This document shows, piece after piece, positions 19,145-28,725 of a stretch of DNA of 64,000 nucleotides. The DNA comes from Streptococcus oralis (GTDB lineage Bacteria; Bacillota; Bacilli; Lactobacillales; Streptococcaceae): positions 951,001 through 1,015,000 of the forward strand of contig NZ_CP079724.1 of NCBI RefSeq assembly GCF_019334565.1, given 5' to 3'. How positions within the stretch are numbered: position 1 is the stretch's first letter; the number at the start of each line of letters is the position of its first letter. The translations under genes were made by a program, and so were the position numbers. The notes under the pieces were generated by a model that saw only the letters and a list, made by a program, of their open reading frames with translations, had not been told where the DNA came from and did no database searches.

Positions 19145-19954
19145 ATGATTAAACTACTAGCCTTGGATATGGACGGAACCCTCCTCAATGAAGCCAAGGA
19201 AATCCCGCAAGCCCACATCACTGCCATTCACCAAGCTATTGAAAAAGGTGTCAAACTGGTTCTCTGTACAGGTCGTCCGCTTTTTGGTGTTCTTCCTTAC
19301 TACAAAAAACTGGGACTGGACCTCCAGAATGAGTATGTCATTGTTAATAACGGTTGTTCAACTCACCAGACCAGTGACTGGGGGCTAGTTGACTGGCAGG
19401 AACTTAGTCCAGCTGACATCGAATATCTCTATGACCTAGCAGAAAAAAGCAACGTCCAGTTGACTCTTTTTGATGAGAAACATTATTTTGTTCTCGGTGG
19501 TAAGCCTAATCAAATCGTTCAAAATGATGCCAAACTTGTTTTTTCAGACCTGACTGAAATTTCCCTTGAGGAAGCCACTAGTGGCAAATATCGCATGTTC
19601 CAAGGCATGTTTTTAGGAACAAAAGAGCAAACAGACGATTTTGAGCAGCGGTTTGCTGAGGAACTCTGCCAACGATTTAGCGGAGTTCGTTCACAGCCTG
19701 TCATTTATGAAGCCATGCCACTTGGGACTACTAAGGCTACTGCTCTTTCTCGACTAGCAGCGATTTTGAAGATCGAGCCCTCAGAGATTATGGCCATGGG
19801 CGATGCCAATAACGATATCGAAATGCTTCAGTTTGCAGGGCTTGGCATTGCTATGGGAAATGCCAGTGACCATGTCAAATCCCTTGCTAATGACGTTACA
19901 GCCAGCAATGAAGAAGAAGGCGTTGCACGCGCCATTGAGAAGTATATTTTATAA
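19145..19954 (+). CDS. Cof-type HAD-superfamily phosphatase
   Basis: 269 residues. HAD motif I LALDMDGTLLN (nucleophile Asp8), motif II VLCTGRP, and motif IV GDANNDIEML with the GDxxND Mg ligands; the C2 cap lies between. It most resembles the YidA/Cof branch, which dephosphorylates sugar phosphates or pyridoxal phosphate in the cytosol; the actual substrate cannot be read from sequence. It is a single-gene unit with a consensus -10 upstream and an intrinsic terminator after. AAAAGGAAG precedes the ATG. Confidence 0.9.
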   Translation: MIKLLALDMDGTLLNEAKEIPQAHITAIHQAIEKGVKLVLCTGRPLFGVLPYYKKLGLDLQNEYVIVNNGCSTHQTSDWGLVDWQELSPADIEYLYDLAEKSNVQLTLFDEKHYFVLGGKPNQIVQNDAKLVFSDLTEISLEEATSGKYRMFQGMFLGTKEQTDDFEQRFAEELCQRFSGVRSQPVIYEAMPLGTTKATALSRLAAILKIEPSEIMAMGDANNDIEMLQFAGLGIAMGNASDHVKSLANDVTASNEEEGVARAIEKYIL

Positions 19955-19960
19955 TTGAGA

Positions 19961-19996
19961 AACCCAGTTCATATCAACTGGGTTTTGTTTCTTTTA
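19961..19996 (+). terminator. Intrinsic terminator after the HAD gene
   Basis: AACCCAGTT (19961-19969) pairs with AACTGGGTT (19976-19984), followed by a T-rich run. Confidence 0.85.
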
Positions 19997-20096
19997 AGAA
20001 TTACAAAACTTTAGAAACTCTTTAGAATTACTTGATGTTTCTTTGATTTCTATACCTTATACTAAAGTTAGAAAAATAAATCAAAAGGAGAAAATC

Positions 20097-21005
20097 ATGA
20101 AAACAGTACTCGAAATTCATGGACTGACCAAACAATTTGCTAACCAAGCTATTCTTCAAGATCTTAGTCTAACCATAAAAGAGGGAGATATTTATGGTCT
20201 AATTGGAAAAAACGGAGCAGGTAAAACTACTCTTATCAAAATAATTACTCAATTATTGTTTGCGGACAAAGGTACAGTTTCCCTCTTCTCTAGCCAAGAA
20301 CAAAATGAGTGGACCAAGGCCTTATCTCGAGTAGGTTCAGTTATCGAATCACCTGTAGCTCACAATCACTTGACAGCTTATCAAAACCTTAAATATTATT
20401 GTATGATACGTCATATTCCAAATGCTGATAAGGTGATTCAGGAGACCTTGGACTATGTTGGCTTGTCAGATACAGGTAAAAAAGTCTTTCGTGATTTCTC
20501 ACTAGGAATGAAACAAAGACTTGGTATCGCCATTGCCCTCCTAACAAAACCCGACTTCCTGATTCTTGATGAACCTATTAATGGTCTCGATCCGATTGGA
20601 ATCAAAGAATTTCGTCTCATGATCCAGCGACTCAATCAAGAAAAAGGCATAACTATACTCATCTCTAGTCATATCTTGTCAGAACTCTATCTCTTAGCTA
20701 ATCGCTTTGGTATTCTGGATCAAGGTAAGATTATCCGTGAAATCAGTAAAGCTGAATTTGAAACACTGAGTGAGGATTATATTGTGCTTAAAACAAGTGA
20801 TAAAGAAAGAGCTTGTCAGGTATTGAAAGAACAAATCAAGCTCCAGTTTAAGGTTGTGAACCCTGAAAATGAAATCCATATCTTTGGAAATGAACAAGAT
20901 GTCAAACAGATTCTTAAGCAACTAACTTTGTCCGATGTTGCTATTGATGAGATTTACTTTGCCCGTCAAAACCTAGAAGAATACTTCACCCAATTGGTAG
21001 AATAG
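20097..21005 (+). CDS. ABC transporter ATP-binding protein
   Basis: 302 residues from the ATG at 20097, which has AAAGGAG (20084-20090); an upstream in-frame ATG at 20043 lacks a site. Walker A GKNGAGKTT (~39-47), signature FSLGMKQRLG (~134), Walker B DFLILDEPINGLDP (~154-167) and a following switch histidine. The domain is of the bacitracin/lantibiotic-immunity exporter type (BcrA/LanF-like). The permease follows 10 bp later. A two-component system lies convergent just beyond, a common arrangement for antimicrobial-peptide resistance transporters. Confidence 0.9.
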   Translation: MKTVLEIHGLTKQFANQAILQDLSLTIKEGDIYGLIGKNGAGKTTLIKIITQLLFADKGTVSLFSSQEQNEWTKALSRVGSVIESPVAHNHLTAYQNLKYYCMIRHIPNADKVIQETLDYVGLSDTGKKVFRDFSLGMKQRLGIAIALLTKPDFLILDEPINGLDPIGIKEFRLMIQRLNQEKGITILISSHILSELYLLANRFGILDQGKIIREISKAEFETLSEDYIVLKTSDKERACQVLKEQIKLQFKVVNPENEIHIFGNEQDVKQILKQLTLSDVAIDEIYFARQNLEEYFTQLVE

Positions 21006-21015
21006 GAGAAAAATC

Positions 21016-21768
21016 ATGATACATACCATTCAAGCAGATTTTTACCGTCTTTTCCGCTCCAAAGGATTCTGGATTACAGAATTCATTCTCTTTGTACTTA
21101 TGTTACTGGGTGCTACTATTGGCGCTACAGGGCATCTAATGTCAGTTCAGCCAGCACCACCTGAGCTTCATACCCATGGTTGGAATGGGATAGAAGCTCT
21201 AATCAACGCGTCAAATAACGGTTCAAACCTCGTTTTCCTCTGTATTATTCTAGTGTGTTTAGTTCTTGGGGTCGATCTAATCGGCAAGCTTTATAAAAAT
21301 AGTTTGACAGTTGGCGTTTCTCGTACAGAATATTTCCTTGCTAAATTCTTTGTACTAGCAAGTATCGCTCTCTTACAACTCATCACAAGTCTTGTGATTG
21401 CCTTTATTCCCGCGACTCTACTAAATGGACTTGGTACAATGCCTGATGGTTTTGTTACCAATCTCCTCTTGACGATTTCCCTTCAATTTCTCTGCCTTCT
21501 CGCTTGGCTTTCGATTGTTTCCTTTATTCTCTACCTAACTCATTCTTATCTTGCCGTATTTATTGGTTATCTGATTAGCTCTATTGTCGTTTCTATTCCA
21601 ATTCTTGTTTTCCCAGACATTGAAATTCTACGATATTTAATTCTAGATTTTGCCTATGCTATGACTACTAATAGTCAAGCTATTCTCTATACCATCACGG
21701 TTTGCGTAACAGTCATACTTTTCTTCTCTTTCAGTGGACTGATTATTTTCAAGAAGAAAAGCTTATAA
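21016..21768 (+). CDS. ABC-2 type permease
   Basis: 250 residues with six predicted membrane helices (about 18-40, 74-92, 107-130, 145-170, 178-198, 225-245), a cytoplasmic N-terminus and no signal peptide. It matches the ABC-2 permeases that pair with BcrA-like ATPases. Together the two genes form an exporter with unknown substrate; peptide antibiotic or bacteriocin protection is a reasonable guess from context. GGAG precedes the ATG and a terminator follows. Confidence 0.85.
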   Translation: MIHTIQADFYRLFRSKGFWITEFILFVLMLLGATIGATGHLMSVQPAPPELHTHGWNGIEALINASNNGSNLVFLCIILVCLVLGVDLIGKLYKNSLTVGVSRTEYFLAKFFVLASIALLQLITSLVIAFIPATLLNGLGTMPDGFVTNLLLTISLQFLCLLAWLSIVSFILYLTHSYLAVFIGYLISSIVVSIPILVFPDIEILRYLILDFAYAMTTNSQAILYTITVCVTVILFFSFSGLIIFKKKSL

Positions 21769-21773
21769 AAAGG

Positions 21774-21805
21774 ACCTCCTCTAGGATATAGAGGAGGTTT
21801 CTTCT
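21774..21805 (+). terminator. Bidirectional terminator between ABC operon and histidine kinase
   Basis: ACCTCCTCT (21774-21782) pairs with AGAGGAGGT (21790-21798), followed by TTCTTCT; the opposite strand reads into AGGTCCTTTTT. Confidence 0.8.
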
Positions 21806-21806
21806 G

Positions 21807-22685
21807 TTAAAGATAAATAAAGACTGAAAACCATTCTCCATCAGTGGCTAGCTTCATTTCCGCTCCAAGAAGATGAACCAATTCCTCAGTAATATAGAGA
21901 CCTAAACCAGAGGATTCTTCAGTATCCGACATATTTTCAGAATAAAAACGATTGCTGAGATTGTCTATATTCTTGATAGATTTTTTGACAAGATTATCAA
22001 TTTCCAAAACAAGCCTATTTTCTTCCTTTTTCAAAGAAAGTCGAGCCTTCTCCTTGCCGTGCTTGAGAACATTTCCAAGGAGGTTTTGTATAATTCGATC
22101 AAGCAAGTCCTCATCAGTCGTCGTTTTCAATCCTGGTTCAACATTAAAATCAAGAAGAATATGTGAAGATTGAAAAACGTCGTAATAAGCTAAAGTCTTT
22201 TTAGTTATAAAAGTTGATAAATCAAGTTCTTCCAGTTTCGGTTTGACTGCTCCTTCCATCAAATGACGGTATTCAAGGAGGGCCTCCAACCGTTTGGAAA
22301 CCAAATCCTGATGATGGGCTATTTTGCTTAAAGTTTCCTGACTATTATCGGGGTGTTTTATTAGTTGCTGAGTATATCCTGAAGCGATTGTCAAAGGTGT
22401 GCGAATATCATGAGCAATGTTACTGATTGCCATATCTAGGGTGCGTTTTTCACGCTTCATGATTAGCTGATTTTGCTCCACTTCTTGAAATAGATTCTCA
22501 ATTTGGTTATGTAGACGCAAAATGGTCTTTGAAAAGAAATTTACACCGATCCTCTTCATGCTACCAGAGCGAATCTTTTCTTCAATTTGTCTGCTTAAAT
22601 CTCTAATTGCTATATGATAGCGAATCAAAGAAATCGCCAAAATGATGTTAATGAGGAGCAATATAGATATCAAAATATACATCAT
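21807..22685 (-). CDS. Sensor histidine kinase
   Basis: 292 residues from the ATG at 22685, which overlaps the regulator's TGA and has AAAGGAGA upstream; a 12-codon 5' extension exists but has no site. One short N-terminal membrane helix (2-22) and no extracellular sensor domain. HisKA with NIAHDIRTPLT (phospho-His92), N box IIQNLLGNVLKHG, and a G box SSGLGLYITEEL. Kinases with so little outside the membrane are often intramembrane sensors that rely on a partner ABC transporter to detect antimicrobial peptides, which fits the convergent transporter. The input is unknown. Confidence 0.88.
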   Translation of the reverse strand: MMYILISILLLINIILAISLIRYHIAIRDLSRQIEEKIRSGSMKRIGVNFFSKTILRLHNQIENLFQEVEQNQLIMKREKRTLDMAISNIAHDIRTPLTIASGYTQQLIKHPDNSQETLSKIAHHQDLVSKRLEALLEYRHLMEGAVKPKLEELDLSTFITKKTLAYYDVFQSSHILLDFNVEPGLKTTTDEDLLDRIIQNLLGNVLKHGKEKARLSLKKEENRLVLEIDNLVKKSIKNIDNLSNRFYSENMSDTEESSGLGLYITEELVHLLGAEMKLATDGEWFSVFIYL

Positions 22686-23383
22686 TGCTTGTCTCCTTTT
22701 AATCGAACACCAACTCCCCAAATGGTTTCGATGTACTCGTGATTTGGATCCAGTTGATGCAGTTTTTTACGGAGATTGCTTAGATGAGTGTTGAGCGTAT
22801 TGTCTCCAGGCAGGTAACTTTCTTCCCAAATCAATTCATAGAGTTCTTCTTTGGTGAAGATCTTTTTAGGATACTGGAGCAACATTTGGAGAATCTGACA
22901 CTCTTTCTTTGCAAGACGAATGGTTTCAGTTGCGTTACTTATTTCAAAACTATCCGCATCGAACTGGATATTTTTAAAGTTTTGTACGAAGTTATCAATT
23001 TCTCTTCGATTTCCTGACTGATGTTCACCACTTTGGCGTAATTGCACAGTGACTCTGGCAAAGACTTCGTCCAAATCAAAAGGTTTTACTACATAATCAT
23101 TGGCACCGTCTAGTAGATATTGGCTGATGAGCTTTTTATCACCTAAAGCAGTGAGCATGATGACCGGAGTCTGACTAGTTTGTCGAATAGCTTGCAAGAC
23201 TTGGTCGCCATTTTTCCCAGGGAGCATGATATCTAGCAAGACGAGATCGATGCCACCTTTGTCAAATTGCATGATACCTTCCGTACCAGAAAAGGCTTGG
23301 ATTACCTCGTGTTCCTCTGCAAGAAGGGTTCTTAAGATTTCCTGGATTTCATTATTATCTTCAATTACAAGTATGCTCGCCAT
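22682..23383 (-). CDS. OmpR-family response regulator
   Basis: 233 residues. Receiver domain with acidic pocket IEDN (8-10), phospho-acceptor Asp51 in LLDIMLPG, switch Thr in MLTALG and Lys in YVVKPFD. A C-terminal winged helix (~135-230, NTLNTHLSNLRKKL and IWGVGVRL) binds DNA. The kinase gene overlaps its stop by 4 bp. A minus-strand TATAAT at 23411-23406 sits 23 bp before the start. The convergent ABC exporter is the obvious candidate target. Confidence 0.92.
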   Translation of the reverse strand: MASILVIEDNNEIQEILRTLLAEEHEVIQAFSGTEGIMQFDKGGIDLVLLDIMLPGKNGDQVLQAIRQTSQTPVIMLTALGDKKLISQYLLDGANDYVVKPFDLDEVFARVTVQLRQSGEHQSGNRREIDNFVQNFKNIQFDADSFEISNATETIRLAKKECQILQMLLQYPKKIFTKEELYELIWEESYLPGDNTLNTHLSNLRKKLHQLDPNHEYIETIWGVGVRLKGDKQ

Positions 23384-23435
23384 AAACCTCGTCCTTTCTA
23401 AAACTATTATAACATGTTTTGTTAGGAATTCCAGA

Positions 23436-23478
23436 TACAGAAAAGCTCCTCTCGCATTTTAAGCAAGAAGGAGCTAAT
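23436..23478 (-). terminator. Intrinsic terminator after traX
   Basis: AGCTCCT (23444-23450) pairs with AGGAGCT (23469-23475); read leftwards it runs into TTTTCTG. Confidence 0.6.
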
Positions 23479-23489
23479 GAATATTGAAT

Positions 23490-24227
23490 CTACTTAACCA
23501 AATAAGCAATCAGAGTTATAATCCATAGATGAGCTGGGTAGAAAATGTAAAAGAAATATTTACTCCAACTAGTTTCTTTTCCTCGCTGTCCATTATACAA
23601 GGCCATAAAAGGAAAGACGGTGACAAAGAGCCAGTCAGAATTGAAAAGCATCATTTCCAGTGTTTGGTGCCAAGTGTCGTAAATTTGGATGGAAGTCACT
23701 AACAAGAAGGCCCACAGAAAGGCATAGAGGAGATTTCGCAAGCCCTTGCGATTTCGACAAGAGTAACTAATCAAGAGAAATGGTAGCATGGTGATACCAC
23801 CCTCAGTAAAAAGACACCCGAAAATCAAGAGACTAGCAAGCCCAATCCGACGCCACAACTTCTCTTTTTTATCCAGCTCTTTTCTTGGAAAACCAATCCA
23901 AAGCATGGTGACACCAATAGCCAAAGTAAAGAAAATATTATTATTGACCATTACTCCTTTGGATGCAAATAGGGCATTGAGAAGGCTATTTCCAGCAAAC
24001 ATGATCAGCGCCCAACTCCAAAGACGGATGAGGTAGTTTTTCAAATTTCGAGTATGGATGAAGCCTTCCATAGCCATATAGGCAAACCAAACTCCCACAC
24101 AACGGGTCATAGCGTGAAAGATACCTTCCCACAAAGGAGAAACGATTCCGGTAATATGCGGAATATGGTCTAGAACCATTACTGCCGCCATCAGATACTT
24201 CAACTGTGTCGCATTCCATTTTTTCAT
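23490..24227 (-). CDS. TraX family membrane protein
   Basis: 245 residues with seven to eight hydrophobic segments. The N-terminal NATQLKYLMAAVMVLDHI and the WFAYMAMEGFIHTRN loop match the TraX family, named after the F-pilin acetylase TraX; chromosomal Firmicute members are probably membrane acyltransferases, substrate unknown. No conjugation genes are near. Promoter: an extended -10 (TGCTATACT, minus strand 24266-24258) lies 31 bp upstream. AGAGG precedes the ATG. Confidence 0.82.
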   Translation of the reverse strand: MKKWNATQLKYLMAAVMVLDHIPHITGIVSPLWEGIFHAMTRCVGVWFAYMAMEGFIHTRNLKNYLIRLWSWALIMFAGNSLLNALFASKGVMVNNNIFFTLAIGVTMLWIGFPRKELDKKEKLWRRIGLASLLIFGCLFTEGGITMLPFLLISYSCRNRKGLRNLLYAFLWAFLLVTSIQIYDTWHQTLEMMLFNSDWLFVTVFPFMALYNGQRGKETSWSKYFFYIFYPAHLWIITLIAYLVK

Positions 24228-24301
24228 AATAAACCTCTTTCTTTTTGATCTACATAGAGTATAGCATACATTTCTACGTATAATCGTACACCCATCTTAC
24301 A

Positions 24302-24337
24302 TTTAAAAAGCCTATCTTACATTTTTGTAAGACAGGC
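24302..24337 (-). terminator. Intrinsic terminator of the polyamine operon
   Basis: Read leftwards, GCCTGTCTTACA pairs with TGTAAGATAGGC (12 bp, one wobble) over a 4-base loop and is followed by TTTTT. It lies 35 bp after the aguB stop. Confidence 0.85.
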
Positions 24338-24371
24338 GTGAATATCAAAAGTTTAATATGAAATTTACCTT

Positions 24372-25247
24372 CTAGTCCGTAATTCGTTGGTACATTTCTG
24401 GTCTTCTATCACGAAACAGTCCCCAGTTGAGGCGTTCGCTTGCTCCCTTGTCCAGGTCATAAGTGGCTAACAAAACAGCTTCTCCTTGCCTTTCAGCTTT
24501 CTCTAGAATAGTTCCTGTTTCATCCGTCATAAAGGAGGAACCGTAGAAGTCAAGACTGGAACTCTGTCCGCCATTTTCCTCACTAGGAGTGACTTCTTCC
24601 AGACCGTAACGATTGGCTGCAATGACTGGGACAATATTTGCTGCTGCGTGCCCTTGCATCGTACGTTGCCAGTGCCCACAACTGTCTGTATCCAGAATTG
24701 GCTCTGAACCGATGGCTGTTGGATAAAAGAGCAATTCAGCACCATTCAATGCAAGACAGCGCGCTGTTTCGGGGAACCATTGATCCCAACAGATACCAAT
24801 CCCAATCTTAGCATAACGAGTATCCCAGACCTTGAAACCAGTGTTACCAGGCGTGAAATAAAACTTTTCTTGATAATAATGGTCATCTGGTATGTGGGTT
24901 TTCCGATAAACGCCCTGCACTTCCCCATCAGCATCAATGACAGCGATAGAGTTATATAAGACATTCCCATCTTTTTCGTAGAAACTAATCGGTAGAACAA
25001 CCTGTAGTTCTTTAGCAAGCACCTTAAAATGCTGAATGGCTATATTTTCTGTCACCGACTGGGCATACTGGTAGTAGTCATACTGGCGTTCCTGACAAAA
25101 ATACGGACGTTCAAACAACTCGGGCAAGAGAATAATTTGTGCGCCTTGTTCTGCAGCCTGACGTACTAAACGCTCTGCGGTTTGGATATTTGTTGCCACA
25201 TCCTTGGCGCATTGCATTTGGATCGCTGCAACTCTAACATTTCTCAT
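24372..25247 (-). CDS. aguB: N-carbamoylputrescine amidase
   Basis: 291 residues, last gene of the polyamine operon. Carbon-nitrogen hydrolase with the catalytic triad: Glu in LLPELFERPYF (~42), Lys in YRKTHIPDD (~118) and Cys in GIGICWDQWFPE (~155). It hydrolyses N-carbamoylputrescine to putrescine, CO2 and ammonia. It follows aguA by 9 bp with AGGAGA before the ATG, and the pair converts agmatine to putrescine. Neighbourhood makes the substrate assignment strong. Confidence 0.95.
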   Translation of the reverse strand: MRNVRVAAIQMQCAKDVATNIQTAERLVRQAAEQGAQIILLPELFERPYFCQERQYDYYQYAQSVTENIAIQHFKVLAKELQVVLPISFYEKDGNVLYNSIAVIDADGEVQGVYRKTHIPDDHYYQEKFYFTPGNTGFKVWDTRYAKIGIGICWDQWFPETARCLALNGAELLFYPTAIGSEPILDTDSCGHWQRTMQGHAAANIVPVIAANRYGLEEVTPSEENGGQSSSLDFYGSSFMTDETGTILEKAERQGEAVLLATYDLDKGASERLNWGLFRDRRPEMYQRITD

Positions 25248-25256
25248 CTTTTTCTC

Positions 25257-26342
25257 CTATTCTAGGATTTGTTGGGTGATACAGTGGATATTGCCACCAC
25301 CTAATAGAATATCTCTGGCTGGAATTCCTACGACCTTACGGTCTGGGAAACACTTGCTGAGGATATCTAGGGCCACTTGGTCATTGACATCCTCAAACTG
25401 GGGAACCAAGACAGACTTGTTGGCAATATAGAAATTGACATAAGAAGCTGCCAGACGCTCGCCCTCATAACGCTCCTCTTCCCCTTCTTCATAAGTATAG
25501 CCTGGTAAATCTTCTTTAGTAACGACTTGTAGATTAGCTGGAATTGGCAGTTTATGAATGGTGAAGGTACGCCCTTTTGCATCCGTTTCCTTCTCTAAAA
25601 GCTCTAAATCAGCTGCTGACATGGCATACTGAGGATCATTTTGATCATCTGTCCAAGCCAAGACAAGCTCTGCAGGACCGACAAAGGCTGCAACATTATC
25701 AACGTGTTCATTGGTTTCGTCCTGATAAATACCATAAGGAAGCCAGACAACTTTTTCAGCGCCAAGATAGTTCAATAATCTTCTCTCGATTTCCTCTTTA
25801 CTGAGATGAGGATTGCGACCAGCGCTTAGTAGGCAACTTTCAGTCACAAGAATGGTTCCTTGACCATCGCTATGGATTGCTCCGCCTTCCAGTACAAAAG
25901 GTTTAGCATCATAGACAGGCATTTCCAAGGCCTCAGCAAAACGACTGGCTACCTGGTTATCCTCTTCATAATCTTGATAAAGACCATCTACAGCGCCACC
26001 CCATGCATTAAAAGACCAGTCGACTGCCAACTTTTCTTTTTTATCATTGATGAGAATGGTCGGCCCAGTATCACGCGCCCAGGCATCATTAGTAGGAATA
26101 TCTAAATAAACAACCTTGTCTCCTAGATAGGATTGGGCTTCAGATAGATAATCCTGCTCCACCAAAAGATAGACTCTTTCCCCTTCTGCTATGGTCTTGA
26201 TAATCTGGCTAAATGCTCTTTTGGCAGCCTTTCCTTGGAAGGGCCATGAACCTGGTCGAGTCGGCCATATCATGAGGGTACCATGGTGTGGTTCGTACTC
26301 TGCTGGCATACGATAGCCTGCTTTTTTCGGAGTTTCTATCAT
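25257..26342 (-). CDS. aguA: Agmatine deiminase
   Basis: 361 residues. Peptidyl-arginine-deiminase-like fold with family motifs MPAEYEPH (~13-20), [11 protein letters not shown] (~86-96) and the C-terminal [11 protein letters not shown], where Cys354 is the nucleophile. It converts agmatine to N-carbamoylputrescine plus ammonia. The start overlaps nspC by 4 bp (ATGA). It lies between the decarboxylase that makes agmatine and AguB, so this is the biosynthetic agmatine route, not the energy-yielding AgDI pathway, which would carry a transcarbamylase and carbamate kinase. Confidence 0.95.
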   Translation of the reverse strand: MIETPKKAGYRMPAEYEPHHGTLMIWPTRPGSWPFQGKAAKRAFSQIIKTIAEGERVYLLVEQDYLSEAQSYLGDKVVYLDIPTNDAWARDTGPTILINDKKEKLAVDWSFNAWGGAVDGLYQDYEEDNQVASRFAEALEMPVYDAKPFVLEGGAIHSDGQGTILVTESCLLSAGRNPHLSKEEIERRLLNYLGAEKVVWLPYGIYQDETNEHVDNVAAFVGPAELVLAWTDDQNDPQYAMSAADLELLEKETDAKGRTFTIHKLPIPANLQVVTKEDLPGYTYEEGEEERYEGERLAASYVNFYIANKSVLVPQFEDVNDQVALDILSKCFPDRKVVGIPARDILLGGGNIHCITQQILE

Positions 26343-27466
26343 GATAATCTCCCTTTAAAGTCTTGGTAGCCGAAGGCTTTGACTAGACTACAGTCACCTC
26401 GCTCGTCCATGAGATAGAGACTTGGCAAGCCAATACCATTAAAGGTATTATTTTTAACAAAGGAGTAGATTGCCATGTCTTCGAAATAAAGCTTATCACC
26501 TATTTGGACTGGATTTTCAAAGCTATAATCTCCAATCACGTCGCCCGTCAGACAGGTATTAGAAGAAAGCCTATAAGTATGGGCTTTTTCACGCGCATCA
26601 AATCCGTTTCTCAAAGGTGGACGATAGGGCATTTCAAGTACATCTGGCATATGGCAGGTCGCGGAGGCATCTAAAACTAAGATCTCCATACCATTTTCGA
26701 CAATATCCAATACTTCAGTTGCTAGATAACCCGCATTGAGCGCAATGGCTTCCCCGGGCTCGATATAGACCTCAAGATGGTAAGTTTCTCGGATACGCTT
26801 GATTTCAGAAATCAGCAAATCCACATCGTAACCTTCTCTTGTGATGTGGTGTCCGCCCCCCATATTGAGCCATTTAACCTCATGTAAATAAGGTCCAAAC
26901 TGTTCTTCTACAGCTTTCAAAGTTGTCTCTAAATCATCTGAACCTTGCTCACAAAGAGTATGAAAATGAAGTCCGTCCACTAAATCCAACAAATCACTCG
27001 GTATCTTGTCTAGGCTAACTCCAAACCGAGATCCCGGAGCACAAGGGTCATAGAGCGCGTGATCTCCTTGAGTTGAACACTGTGGATTGAGGCGCAAACC
27101 GACACTGATACCAGCCTCTCGGCAACGAGCACCATGTTTACGCAACTGTCTCTCCGAGTTGAAGACGATATGGTCCGTTATCTCCAGCAATTCCTCCAAG
27201 TCTGCATCCTTGAAAGCAGGTGCAAATACATGGACTTCCCCCGGAAACTCTTCTCTAGCTAACTTAGCTTCATAGAGACCACTTGCAGTTGTACCAGATA
27301 GGTAGTGGCTAATCAAGGGATAGGTTTTATAGAGGGAATAAGCCTTCTGGGCCAGTAAAACCTTGCAACCGGCTTCCTCCTGAACTTGCTGTAAAATACG
27401 GCAGTTGGTTTCTAACTTTGCCAAGTCAATGACATAAGCTGGTGTTGGTACTTGTTCTAACTTCAT
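26339..27466 (-). CDS. nspC: Carboxynorspermidine/carboxyspermidine decarboxylase
   Basis: 375 residues. Fold III PLP decarboxylase related to LysA: PLP lysine near K41 ([10 protein letters not shown]), glycine loop [12 protein letters not shown] (~200), C-terminal [12 protein letters not shown] with the catalytic Cys. It decarboxylates carboxyspermidine to spermidine. It abuts the lys1-type dehydrogenase by one base (TAATG), and the two together form the alternative, AdoMet-free spermidine pathway known from Vibrio, Campylobacter and gut bacteria. Confidence 0.93.
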   Translation of the reverse strand: MKLEQVPTPAYVIDLAKLETNCRILQQVQEEAGCKVLLAQKAYSLYKTYPLISHYLSGTTASGLYEAKLAREEFPGEVHVFAPAFKDADLEELLEITDHIVFNSERQLRKHGARCREAGISVGLRLNPQCSTQGDHALYDPCAPGSRFGVSLDKIPSDLLDLVDGLHFHTLCEQGSDDLETTLKAVEEQFGPYLHEVKWLNMGGGHHITREGYDVDLLISEIKRIRETYHLEVYIEPGEAIALNAGYLATEVLDIVENGMEILVLDASATCHMPDVLEMPYRPPLRNGFDAREKAHTYRLSSNTCLTGDVIGDYSFENPVQIGDKLYFEDMAIYSFVKNNTFNGIGLPSLYLMDERGDCSLVKAFGYQDFKGRLS

Positions 27467-28725
27467 TAGTCCACCATTTGTGGATTTTCAACCACAACCC
27501 ATGGCAAGCCGTACTCATTCAAAGCTTCCATGAATGGATCTGGATCCAATTCTTCAAGATTATAAACACCCGGTTGTTTCCAAGTTCCGTTCATAACCAA
27601 TTTTGTCCCAATCATGGCTGGAACACCTGTCGTATAAGAAATTGCTTGTGAGCCAACTTCAGCGTAACATTCTTGATGATCGCAAACATTGTAGATGTAG
27701 ATGGTCTTCTCAAGACCATCTTTGACACCTGTAAAGATACATCCAATATTGGTTTTACCAACTGTACGTGGGCCAAGGCTGGCAGGATCTGGAAGCAAGG
27801 CTTTCAAGAATTGGATTGGTACAATTTCTTGACCGTTAAAGTTAATAGCATCCGTACGAAGAAGACCAACGTTTTCCAAGCATTTCATATGCGTTAAATA
27901 AGATTGACCAAAAGTCATAAAGAAACGAATGCGTTTGACACCGGGAATGTTCTTGGCCAATGATTCAATTTCTTCATGGTGAAGGAGATACATGTCTTTC
28001 TGTCCAACTTGAGGGAAGTCATACTCACGCTTGATAGACATAGCTTCGACTTCAACCCATTTCCCATCTTCCCAGTAAGAACCTGGCGCAGAAACCTCGC
28101 GGAGATTGATTTCTGGGTTAAAGTTTGTTGCAAATGGATAACCGTGGTCACCACCATTACAGTCTAAAATGTCGATATAGTGGATTTCATCAAAATAGTG
28201 TTTGAGAGCATAGGCTGAAAAGACACTAGTCACACCTGGGTCAAAACCAGATCCAAGAAGAGCTGTCAAGCCTGCTTCTTTAAATTTCTCCTGATAAGCC
28301 CACTGCCACGAGTAGTCAAAGTAGGCTGTAAAACCAAGTTCCTTACAGCGTTTTTCATAAATGGCACGCCATTCTGGGTCTTCTGTGTCCTCAGCCTCAT
28401 AGTTGGCTGTGTCAATATAGTGGACACCTGTCGCCAAACAAGCATCCATAATGGTCAAATCTTGATAAGGTAGTGCCACGTTCAAAACAGCTTCTGGCTT
28501 GTAGCTTTCAATCAAGGCAATGACCTCTTCTACCTTATCAGCATCAAGAGCAGCTGTTTCAATCTTTGTACTTGTTTTCCCTTCTAATTTAGCCTTCAAG
28601 TCATCACATTTCGACTTGGTGCGGCTAGCAATCATAATCTCTGTAAAGGTTTCGCTATCTTGGCAAATCTTTGAAATAGCAACTTGGGCAACGCCTCCAC
28701 ATCCGATAACTAATAAACGACTCAT
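27466..28725 (-). CDS. lys1: Carboxynorspermidine/carboxyspermidine dehydrogenase (saccharopine dehydrogenase family)
   Basis: 419 residues. N-terminal Rossmann motif VIGCGGVAQVA (6-16) and the saccharopine dehydrogenase-like body (DYSWQWAYQ, LGSGFDPGVTSVFSAYALKHY). In pneumococcal annotation this family is often called saccharopine dehydrogenase; beside nspC it is best read as the NADPH enzyme that condenses aspartate semialdehyde with putrescine to carboxyspermidine. Aspartate semialdehyde comes from asd, at 61 kb in this window. The start overlaps speE by 4 bp. Confidence 0.92.
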   Translation of the reverse strand: MSRLLVIGCGGVAQVAISKICQDSETFTEIMIASRTKSKCDDLKAKLEGKTSTKIETAALDADKVEEVIALIESYKPEAVLNVALPYQDLTIMDACLATGVHYIDTANYEAEDTEDPEWRAIYEKRCKELGFTAYFDYSWQWAYQEKFKEAGLTALLGSGFDPGVTSVFSAYALKHYFDEIHYIDILDCNGGDHGYPFATNFNPEINLREVSAPGSYWEDGKWVEVEAMSIKREYDFPQVGQKDMYLLHHEEIESLAKNIPGVKRIRFFMTFGQSYLTHMKCLENVGLLRTDAINFNGQEIVPIQFLKALLPDPASLGPRTVGKTNIGCIFTGVKDGLEKTIYIYNVCDHQECYAEVGSQAISYTTGVPAMIGTKLVMNGTWKQPGVYNLEELDPDPFMEALNEYGLPWVVVENPQMVD

